A stretch of 32,065 bases of DNA from Clostridia bacterium (lineage in GTDB: Bacteria > Bacillota > Clostridia > Oscillospirales > CAG-272), in assembly GCA_017481495.1 (NCBI GenBank), contig JAFUPC010000044.1, positions 1 to 32,065 of the forward strand, written 5' to 3'. Below are positions 1 to 5,635 of this stretch, piece after piece. Positions within the stretch are counted from its first letter, which is position 1; each line of letters begins with the position of its first letter. Under the pieces are notes generated by a model. It made no database searches. It was not told where the DNA came from and saw nothing but the letters and a program-made list of their open reading frames with translations. The position numbers were made by a program, and so were the translations under genes.

Positions 1-953
1 ATCTCCGCCATCAGGAATGCCGCCGCACCCATGATGGGGGGCATGATCTGACCGCCGGTGGAAGCCGCCGCTTCGACTGCCGCCGCAAATTCGGGACGGT
101 AGCCGGTGCGCTTCATCGTCGGAATGGTGACGGAGCCGGAACCGACCGTGTTGGCAACGGACGATCCGGAGTACATACCTTCAAGCGCAGAGGAGATGAC
201 AGCGACCTTTGCGGGGCCGCCGACGGAGCCGCCGGCGATGGAGTTGGCAAGGTCAACAAAGAACGTACCGATGTGCGTTTTTTCCAGGAACGAGCCGAGG
301 ATAATGAACAGAATGATGAACGACGAGCAGACGGAAATGGGAGAGGAGAAAATACCGGTGCCCATGCTGTAAAACAGATTGTAAATGAAGTTGCGCAGGG
401 CAGTGGGCGGGTTGTTGGAAACGAGATAATATACACCGTAAACGGCAAATACACCCGCAACGCACAGAATCGGAATACCAATGGCGCGGCGGCAGAGTTC
501 TACCAGCAGAATGATGCCGAGAATACCGATGATGATTTCGGTCGTGCCGATGACGTTTGCCATGCGGATGATCTTTTCCTGGAATACGACATAGTAGCCG
601 TAAACGAGGACAGAGGCGACCGACAGCACGATGTCGTACCACGGAATGTAGTTTTCGCGTACGGCATCCTTTTTGTTTGCCGGGAATTTGAGATAGCCGA
701 CGGCAAGGGAAAGACCGAGATACAGAGGAAGTCTGGTATACGGGGTCGCATTGGAAATGAGCAGGGTATTGACGATCATATATACCGCATACAGGATGAA
801 AATGACACGGACGGTCATCTTTCGCCAGCCGGTCAGATTCCGGTTCGTGGCATCACGGTCGAGTTCCCGCATGATCTCGTCAGCGGATTTCTCGGTCTGC
901 GGTACAGTGTTTGCTTTTTTGGATTTGAACAAATTGAAGTCCTCCGGTTTCAT
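1..953 (-). CDS. TRAP transporter fused permease (4TM/12TM, DctQM-like), 3' part cut by window edge
   Basis: Membrane permease of a tripartite ATP-independent periplasmic (TRAP) transporter, which drives solute uptake with an ion gradient. I read 317 codons from an ATG at 953-951; the reading frame runs off the left edge, so roughly half of a usual 600-700 residue fused permease is present. The start follows an in-frame stop shortly upstream and has no strong ribosome site. A soluble N-terminus (about 45 residues) is followed by several hydrophobic helices, then the family's typical segment near residues 270-315 with SGSSVANTVGSGSVTIP and STGGQIMPPIMGAAAF. The TAXI-type receptor lies upstream on the same strand, 311 bp away, which fits this fused-permease class. 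Substrate cannot be told from sequence. Confidence 0.93.
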   Translation of the reverse strand, partial: MKPEDFNLFKSKKANTVPQTEKSADEIMRELDRDATNRNLTGWRKMTVRVIFILYAVYMIVNTLLISNATPYTRLPLYLGLSLAVGYLKFPANKKDAVRENYIPWYDIVLSVASVLVYGYYVVFQEKIIRMANVIGTTEIIIGILGIILLVELCRRAIGIPILCVAGVFAVYGVYYLVSNNPPTALRNFIYNLFYSMGTGIFSSPISVCSSFIILFIILGSFLEKTHIGTFFVDLANSIAGGSVGGPAKVAVISSALEGMYSGSSVANTVGSGSVTIPTMKRTGYRPEFAAAVEAAASTGGQIMPPIMGAAAFLMAE

Positions 954-980
954 GGGTGGAAGTGGAATGGGATAAATACG

Positions 981-1040
981 GAACTGTCAGAGATAGTTCT
1001 GACTGTCCGGAGACAATTCTGACTGTCCGGATGACAGTTC
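981..1040. repeat. Two tandem 20-bp repeats flanked by 9-bp inverted repeats
   Basis: Positions 991-1010 and 1011-1030 are two 20-bp copies that differ at two bases; both end in TTCTGACTGTCCGG. The block is bordered by GAACTGTCA (981-989) and its exact reverse complement TGACAGTTC (1032-1040). No protein is encoded. It could be a miniature repeat element or a regulatory array; no other copy was noticed in this window. Confidence 0.7.
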
Positions 1041-1050
1041 ATTATACCTA

Positions 1051-1103
1051 TAGGGGCAGCCATTGACCGCCGCCGTTCTGCGGACGTCCGATGGACGCCC
1101 CTA
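1051..1103. repeat. Imperfect palindromic intergenic element (TAGGGGC...GCCCCTA)
   Basis: The two arms, read outward-in, are TAGGGGCAGCCATTGACCG and, from the other strand, TAGGGGCGTCCATCGGACG; they pair with a few mismatches. Such GGGGC-bordered intergenic palindromes are, from memory, common dispersed repeats in Clostridia genomes, so this may be a REP/MITE-like copy. Only one copy is visible here. Confidence 0.55.
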
Positions 1104-1180
1104 CGGATGTAATGAAACACCCGATAGTTTTTGCAGGATGCAGTATGTCATCCGTTCCTGATAAAATTCTGATAAACGAA

Positions 1181-1227
1181 ATTATCCGATACCCCACACC
1201 CGCAGGGTATCGAACAATCCGGATAAT
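1181..1227 (-). terminator. Two-part hairpin downstream of the TAXI receptor gene (attenuator or partial terminator)
   Basis: CGATACCC (1187-1194) pairs with GGGTATCG (1205-1212), and ATTATCC (1181-1187) pairs with GGATAAT (1221-1227), leaving an 8-base bulge on one side. On the minus strand the structure starts about 38 bases after the receptor stop codon. The trailing bases are T-rich but interrupted, so it may only partly stop transcription or may protect the receptor mRNA 3' end. Confidence 0.5.
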
Positions 1228-1264
1228 GATAATGTCAAAACTTAACTGTCAGAATACGCGGGGC

Positions 1265-2248
1265 TTAACCTGCGATTTCGTTGTAATACTTCTGTGCGCC
1301 GGGATGAACCGGAACGTTGCCGATGGTAACGGTTGCCAGATTGACATCCATGGACTTTGCAACGACGTGACCGGTTGCGATCTCGGGGATGTTCTCCCAG
1401 AGAGCCTTGGTCATATTGTAGACATCTTCTTCGGACAGTTCGTTGGAAACGATGAAGGTCGCGGTGACACCGATGGTCTGGACAGGTGCATCAGCGGGGA
1501 TGCAGGAGTACTGGTCATTGGTGATGGGCATGACGGAGTAAACTTCGTACTGGCCATCGATCTTGTGGTTGGCGATGAAGTCAGCCATGACCTGCTCGTC
1601 AAGGGAGAGCAGATAAACATCCATTGCGGTGATCAGTTCGGTGATTGCGGTCGTGGGTGCGCCGGAGGTGAAGAAGAACGCATCGAGGTTGCCGTCCTTC
1701 ATGGCGTTTGCGGATTCACCGACGGAGAGGTTGTTCTGGACGATGTCGGCATCGATGTCAACACCGTATGCGGAAAGCAGTTCCTTTGCGTTGTTGTAAA
1801 CGCCGGAGCCTGCGTCACCGACGGAAACGCGCAGGCCCTTGAGGTCGGCAAGCGACTTGACGGAGTCTTTGAGGTCGCCGCGGACGACGATCTGGATGAC
1901 TTCGGAGTAGACTTCACCGAGAACGGAGAAGTTGGTGATCGCGGAATCGAAGTTGTCGGGGTCGAGGTTGTTGTAGGCGTTGATCATGGTGTCGTTCTGA
2001 ACGATCGCCATCTTGTAGTCGCCGTCCTTGATGCCCTTGATGTTGGCAACAGAGCCGCCGGTGGAAACGACGTCAAACGCGAGTCCGGTCTTGGAGCCGA
2101 GAACCGTGCCGACTGCCTGCGTATAGGCGAAGTAGGTACCGGTCGGGCCGCCCGTGCCGACGGTGATCTTGGTTCCGCCGCACGCGGTCAGAACGCAAGC
2201 GCAGCACATGAGCACTGCGAGCAGGATGAGAGATAATGATTTCTTCAT
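1265..2248 (-). CDS. TAXI family TRAP transporter solute-binding lipoprotein
   Basis: Extracytoplasmic receptor that captures the substrate for the TRAP permease encoded next. It has 327 residues. The ATG at 2248-2246 is preceded by GGAGG at good spacing; an upstream in-frame ATG (2314) has no such site and would bury the signal peptide, so I reject it. Residues 1-23 form a lipoprotein signal (MKKS, hydrophobic core, lipobox LTAC with lipidated Cys23). The mature protein starts with ITVGTGGPTGTYFAY, followed by a VVSTGGSVANIKGI segment and a FFTSGAP segment, all typical of the TAXI (TAXI = TRAP-associated extracytoplasmic immunogenic) family. Length matches the family (about 320-340). Substrate unknown. 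Confidence 0.95.
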   Translation of the reverse strand: MKKSLSLILLAVLMCCACVLTACGGTKITVGTGGPTGTYFAYTQAVGTVLGSKTGLAFDVVSTGGSVANIKGIKDGDYKMAIVQNDTMINAYNNLDPDNFDSAITNFSVLGEVYSEVIQIVVRGDLKDSVKSLADLKGLRVSVGDAGSGVYNNAKELLSAYGVDIDADIVQNNLSVGESANAMKDGNLDAFFFTSGAPTTAITELITAMDVYLLSLDEQVMADFIANHKIDGQYEVYSVMPITNDQYSCIPADAPVQTIGVTATFIVSNELSEEDVYNMTKALWENIPEIATGHVVAKSMDVNLATVTIGNVPVHPGAQKYYNEIAG

Positions 2249-2326
2249 GGGAAATCCTCCGTTGATAAGATAGAATTGAATATCCGGCAGAGCCCGTTTT
2301 TCCGTCCTCTGCACATCTTCCTATAT

Positions 2327-2355
2327 ATTATACCTTGAAATTCCGATTTTTGCAA
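2327..2355 (-). promoter_or_regulatory. Promoter for the TAXI-TRAP operon
   Basis: On the minus strand, TTGCAA (2355-2350) and TATAAT (2332-2327) are separated by 17 bp. The predicted start of transcription is near 2320, giving a leader of about 70 bases before the receptor ATG. Confidence 0.75.
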
Positions 2356-2551
2356 GATGTTCCGGGAAAAAATTCATATTTTTTTTGAAAAAATGCGAAA
2401 TTTTTGCGTTTTCCGCGCCAAAACCGCACCGGAAGTGCATAATTCCCCGAAAATGCGTGCAGACAACGCAGTCCCCGCATCCGCGGAACCTCCGGATGTC
2501 GGTTTGCATCCTGTATCAATCTGGATATATAAAAAACGCAGAAACTGATGC

Positions 2552-2580
2552 TTTACAGATACCAGAAAATCTGGTATAAT
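2552..2580 (+). promoter_or_regulatory. Promoter for the ECF S-component gene with an internal palindrome
   Basis: TTTACA (2552-2557) and TATAAT (2575-2580) are 17 bp apart. The spacer carries a perfect palindrome ACCAGA-AAA-TCTGGT (2561-2575) that touches the -10 box, a good place for a repressor operator. Transcription would begin near 2587, which rules out an upstream in-frame ATG at 2579. Confidence 0.8.
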
Positions 2581-2617
2581 GTGTATACAAATACAAAGGA
2601 AATCAGGTATAACCAAA

Positions 2618-3148
2618 ATGACAAACACTGACACCAAAACAAATCTCCTCTGCAAAACCGCCGTCGTTGCCGCACTGGTCTGTGCGGGAACCTTTCTGTC
2701 CGTTCCGCTTCCCATCGGGTATTTCAATCTGGGTGACATCTTTGTGCTGTGCGGCGCATGGTGTCTGGGGCCGCTTTGGGGTGCTGCCGCGGGCGGTATC
2801 GGCGCGATGCTTGCGGATATTCTGATGGGATACGCTTCCTACGCACCGGCGACCCTCATCATCAAGGCGGGCATTGCCGCTGTCGCTTATGCGGTCTACA
2901 CGGCTCTGAACAAAAAGAACAGCGCGGAGCGGAATCTGCCTGCGAGAATCCTTTCTGCGCTGTGCGGGGAAGCCGTGATGGTCGGCGGATATTTTGTTTT
3001 TGAAGCGGTGTTCATGGGTTACGGCACTGGCGCGCTTGCTTCCGTTCCCGGAAACTGTCTGCAGGCGGCGGCCGGCATTATCGGCGGCTGTGTCATCGCG
3101 GAAGCGCTCCGCGGCAACCGTGCGGGAAAATTCATCGGAATGCGCTGA
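2618..3148 (+). CDS. ECF transporter S component (vitamin-type substrate-binding membrane subunit)
   Basis: Predicted substrate-binding integral membrane subunit of an energy-coupling-factor transporter; it would work with shared EcfA/EcfT subunits encoded elsewhere. It has 176 residues and about five to six hydrophobic helices. The segment LPIGYFNLGDIFVLCGAW followed by GPLWGAAAGGIGAMLADILMG and YAPATLIIKAG is typical of the COG4720/HmpT-like S proteins, several of which carry pyrimidine or pyridoxine-type vitamins. The start is set at 2618 because an in-frame ATG at 2579 overlaps the promoter -10 box; a weak AGG lies 10 bases upstream. It is a single-gene unit. The exact ligand is not readable from sequence. 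Confidence 0.88.
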   Translation: MTNTDTKTNLLCKTAVVAALVCAGTFLSVPLPIGYFNLGDIFVLCGAWCLGPLWGAAAGGIGAMLADILMGYASYAPATLIIKAGIAAVAYAVYTALNKKNSAERNLPARILSALCGEAVMVGGYFVFEAVFMGYGTGALASVPGNCLQAAAGIIGGCVIAEALRGNRAGKFIGMR

Positions 3149-3152
3149 TCCC

Positions 3153-3166
3153 GCGCATATGTGCGC
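3153..3166. terminator. Short GC-rich hairpin between convergent genes
   Basis: GCGCA-TATG-TGCGC forms a 5-bp stem between the ends of the ECF S-component gene and the convergent sugar isomerase gene. There is only a short T-rich tail, so termination here is uncertain. Confidence 0.35.
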
Positions 3167-3169
3167 CAT

Positions 3170-4012
3170 TTATTCCTCGTTCCAGAGGGAAAGAACCCGC
3201 TGTGCGCGTTCATAAGCGTTTGCGAGAAACATTTCAAAGTTCCAGCCGGCATATCCGTCATGGGTATGCCGGTTCGGTTTATTCCGGGAGGTCAGCTCAA
3301 ATGTGAGTGGGCCGTCGTAGCCTGCGGATTTCAATCTCCGGACGATACCGGGCCAGTCGGCGATGCCGTCAAAGGGAAGCAGATGCGCATCGTCGTGCCA
3401 GGTGATGTTGCTCTCATCCGTGATGCCCATGTTGTCGTTCAGATGCGTGGCGATGACACGGCCGGTGTATTTGCCGATGAGGTCGCGGGAGTGATTGTAG
3501 CACATCTCGTGTCCCGTGTCAATGCAGAAGCCGACGGCGGGATTGTCCCGGAGGGCATCCAACAGCATCGCAAGATATTCTTCACCCTCGGTGTTTTCCA
3601 GCGCCAGCTTCACCCCGCGCAATTCCGCATGACGTGCGACGTAGGAAAACCGCTCCACACCGCGTTCGTTCGGCGCGTGCTTGTCGAAACCGATGAATGC
3701 GTGCGCGACCATGACGGGAATGCCGTATTTTGCGCAGTCATCGAGACACAGGCACAGCTCTTCTACGACCTCATCGCCGCTGTCGTCGTCCTCCCACATC
3801 CGGTCGGCACGGTTGAACGGTGCGTGGAGGGACTGGTAGTAAAGACCATTCTGCGCCGCAAGAGATGCCCAGTGACCGATGGGCGCATCTTTCGACCAGC
3901 CGGTGAAGATGCCGTCAAAGCCTGATGCGCGGATGAGGGGGATCTGTTCTTCGGTGGAAACGGGATAACCGTTTCCCGTGGCAAGACAAAGTTTCGGGGT
4001 GTTGTTTGACAT
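3170..4012 (-). CDS. Sugar phosphate isomerase/epimerase (xylose-isomerase-like TIM barrel)
   Basis: Predicted metal-dependent cytosolic isomerase or epimerase of COG1082 (AP endonuclease 2-like TIM barrel). It has 280 residues, the usual length. The ATG at 4012-4010 is preceded by AAGGAG with 10-base spacing. Likely metal or substrate residues sit at the expected strand ends: His63 (SLHAPF), Glu139 (LALENT), Asp165/His168 (CIDTGHE), His190 (ATHLNDN), the HDDAHLLPFDG loop near 206-216, and Glu239 (LTFEL). It is the last gene of a three-gene minus-strand unit, 34 bp after an uncharacterised membrane protein. The sugar it acts on is unknown; nearby rhamnosidase and galactosidase genes suggest a sugar catabolic role (inference). 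Confidence 0.9.
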   Translation of the reverse strand: MSNNTPKLCLATGNGYPVSTEEQIPLIRASGFDGIFTGWSKDAPIGHWASLAAQNGLYYQSLHAPFNRADRMWEDDDSGDEVVEELCLCLDDCAKYGIPVMVAHAFIGFDKHAPNERGVERFSYVARHAELRGVKLALENTEGEEYLAMLLDALRDNPAVGFCIDTGHEMCYNHSRDLIGKYTGRVIATHLNDNMGITDESNITWHDDAHLLPFDGIADWPGIVRRLKSAGYDGPLTFELTSRNKPNRHTHDGYAGWNFEMFLANAYERAQRVLSLWNEE

Positions 4013-4046
4013 ATGAATGATACTCCTTTTGAAATGGAAATGAATG

Positions 4047-4928
4047 TTAAAAGAAATCCGGCCAGATCCCGGCACAGAACCAGCCGGTGATAAACGACAA
4101 CAGATTTGCCGTGATGGCATAAATGATGTAGAACGCGCGGGAATGCGCTTCGCCATACACCTCCCGGTCAATGGTTTTCAGAAATCTGCAATAACAGACG
4201 GCTTCGAGGATGACGACGATCAGTTCTCCTAAGAAAAACTGTCCCCAGAACGCAAAATAGCCGTTCTGATATTCGACAATATTCAGATACCCGTTAAGCA
4301 CGATCTGCGTGACGGCGTTGACGACCGCCAGGAACCCAAGATGCTTACCCGAACGGAAGCCGAACAGGAGCGCCGCCGCCATTTCCACAAAAAAGGTCGC
4401 AAGAATGCGCACGCAAAGACACAGAAGCTCGTTTGTGTGGTCGTAGCTTTTTTCGGCTATGAGCAGGTCAGCGGCGGAGCGTGCATTCAGATCGACTGTG
4501 AAATAGCTGTCGAATGCGTAATCCTCATGAACGGTGCTTGATACAAAGGTCTCGGTTTCCGGATAATACAGTAAGATCTTGAAGCGGTCGGGCGGATAAT
4601 ATGTCCACGCAAGGACACCCGATTCGTTTACCTGCCACAGCTCTCCCAGAAACCAGAAGCCGTCCCCGTCTTCATACGCGGCAAACGCATCGAAGACGGC
4701 ATCGTCATATCCAGTGTAATTGCTTCCGCCCGCCGAGGAGGGACCGGTGGATTCGTCCTCCGACAGGAGCGTTGCATAACAGAGGGTGTCCGGGTCCATG
4801 TGTTCAAAGGTGATGCGCACCGAGGGCTTGGGGCCCATGTCCGCCGACACGGGGATGAACATGACAAGTCCCAGCAGACAAGACAGAAACAGGACGGTGA
4901 GCGATTTTGAAAACTGCCGTTTACGCAT
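4047..4928 (-). CDS. Uncharacterised secreted-domain plus four-helix membrane protein
   Basis: No function is assigned. It has 293 residues; the start at 4928-4926 has GGAGGAAC at ideal spacing, better than an in-frame ATG at 4967. Residues 1-29 are a signal peptide ending in PVSA. Residues 30-165 form an outside domain beginning ADMGPKPSVRITFEHM and containing CYATLLSEDESTGPSS, an acidic stretch and several aromatic residues. Four hydrophobic helices follow near 168-190, 197-217, 226-250 and 264-287. From memory, uncharacterised Bacillota proteins share the ADMGPKPS start and the TLLSE-STGP motif. It is encoded between a GNAT gene and a sugar isomerase with short gaps, so it is probably co-transcribed with them. 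Confidence 0.85.
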   Translation of the reverse strand: MRKRQFSKSLTVLFLSCLLGLVMFIPVSADMGPKPSVRITFEHMDPDTLCYATLLSEDESTGPSSAGGSNYTGYDDAVFDAFAAYEDGDGFWFLGELWQVNESGVLAWTYYPPDRFKILLYYPETETFVSSTVHEDYAFDSYFTVDLNARSAADLLIAEKSYDHTNELLCLCVRILATFFVEMAAALLFGFRSGKHLGFLAVVNAVTQIVLNGYLNIVEYQNGYFAFWGQFFLGELIVVILEAVCYCRFLKTIDREVYGEAHSRAFYIIYAITANLLSFITGWFCAGIWPDFF

Positions 4929-4954
4929 GACGGTTCCTCCTTGTTTTATGCTTT

Positions 4955-5485
4955 TTATACTTTGCATCCGGACAGCGGACGGGTTTCAAACCTGCCGCCG
5001 GTAAATACGATGTCATTGCCCGCCGCATCCCGGTGGAACGACAGCGTTTCGGTATCTGTGAGAGCAAATCCGAGCCGTTCGAGCAGCTTGCATGACGGGT
5101 GATTGTCAAGCGCTGTTCCTGCGGTGAACCGGATGTCGCCGTGCAGGTCTCTGAGGTATCCCATCAGCGCGGCGCATCCCTCATACGCGAATCCGTTTCC
5201 CTGATATGCGGAATGGAAGCAATAGCCGAGATCATAAGTGTCCGCTTCCCGGTGAAAGCAGATATACCCGATCATCTCCGGTCTCTCTTTTAAGAACACC
5301 GCAAAGAACAGACCCGATTCCGCAAAGCGGGTTGTCAGCTCCCGGATGGCGGCTTCCTCCGACGGAAGCGGCATATCGTAGATCAGGTACGGCGATGCTC
5401 TGAAATCGTCTGCGATCCGGAGAAGCGGTTTCCAGTCCTCCGGCAAAAGTGTTCTGATGTTCAGGCGTTCTGTTGTAAGTTCCAT
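4955..5485 (-). CDS. GNAT family N-acetyltransferase (RimJ/RimL-like)
   Basis: Cytosolic acetyl-CoA-dependent N-acetyltransferase; the acceptor is unknown. It has 176 residues. The ATG at 5485-5483 follows GAGGAG with 8-base spacing; an in-frame ATG at 5524 overlaps the promoter and is rejected. The protein opens with MELTTERLNIRTL, typical of the Acetyltransf_3 group that includes ribosomal-protein acetyltransferases. The acetyl-CoA loop is YQGNGFA (94-100) and the C-terminal motif is NHPSCKLLERLGF (128-140). It is the first gene of a minus-strand operon; the membrane protein gene begins 26 bp downstream. Confidence 0.92.
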   Translation of the reverse strand: MELTTERLNIRTLLPEDWKPLLRIADDFRASPYLIYDMPLPSEEAAIRELTTRFAESGLFFAVFLKERPEMIGYICFHREADTYDLGYCFHSAYQGNGFAYEGCAALMGYLRDLHGDIRFTAGTALDNHPSCKLLERLGFALTDTETLSFHRDAAGNDIVFTGGRFETRPLSGCKV

Positions 5486-5522
5486 GGCTGTTTCTCCTCT
5501 CGGAAATGGGATGTTTGTATCC

Positions 5523-5551
5523 ATTATACCACACCCCGCGGGAAATTTCCA
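5523..5551 (-). promoter_or_regulatory. Promoter for the GNAT-membrane protein-isomerase operon
   Basis: Minus-strand TGGAAA (5551-5546) and TATAAT (5528-5523) with 17-bp spacing. The -35 hexamer overlaps a perfect GGAAATTTCC palindrome (5541-5550), which could be an operator between the two divergent units. Confidence 0.6.
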
Positions 5552-5570
5552 TACATTTCCGAAAAAAATA

Positions 5571-5599
5571 TTGACAAATTCCTCAAAATCCGCTATAAT
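5571..5599 (+). promoter_or_regulatory. Consensus promoter for the GH78 rhamnosidase gene
   Basis: TTGACA (5571-5576), 17-bp spacer, TATAAT (5594-5599): a perfect sigma-A-type consensus. Transcription should start near 5606, about 30 bases before the ATG. Confidence 0.9.
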
Positions 5600-5635
5600 G
5601 GAAGCGAATCTATTTTCGGGAAAGGAAACAGTATC

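Larger units (their letters stand above)
954..1264. other. 311-bp non-coding spacer between TRAP receptor and permease
   Basis: No gene is seen here. The spacer holds three separate structures: a tandem 20-bp repeat bordered by 9-bp inverted repeats (981-1040), an imperfect palindrome beginning and ending TAGGGGC/GCCCCTA (1051-1103), and a two-part hairpin (1181-1227) just downstream of the receptor gene. The receptor and permease are probably co-transcribed through it, with the hairpins lowering permease expression relative to the receptor. That last point is inference. Confidence 0.6.
2249..2617. other. 369-bp divergent intergenic region
   Basis: It separates the TRAP operon from the ECF S-component gene and contains a promoter for each. 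The middle (about 2356-2550) is AT-rich with long A and T runs, and I see no credible gene in it; short frames there lack ribosome sites and family resemblance. Confidence 0.6.

Noticed and set aside
1181..1227. Hairpin as a possible tRNA or riboswitch
   Set aside because: It is too short for either, has no tRNA arms, and lies downstream of a gene where a 3' hairpin is expected.
1091..2236. Plus-strand open frame opposite the TAXI receptor gene
   Set aside because: Antisense to a clear lipoprotein gene; Gly/Val/Asp-rich composition without motifs or a ribosome site.
2356..2551. Short frames in the AT-rich divergent spacer
   Set aside because: No ribosome site or promoter and no resemblance to known proteins; composition differs from coding DNA here.
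2579..2617. Upstream ATG for the ECF S-component gene
   Set aside because: It overlaps the -10 box of a good promoter, so it would not be in the transcript; 2618 is used instead.
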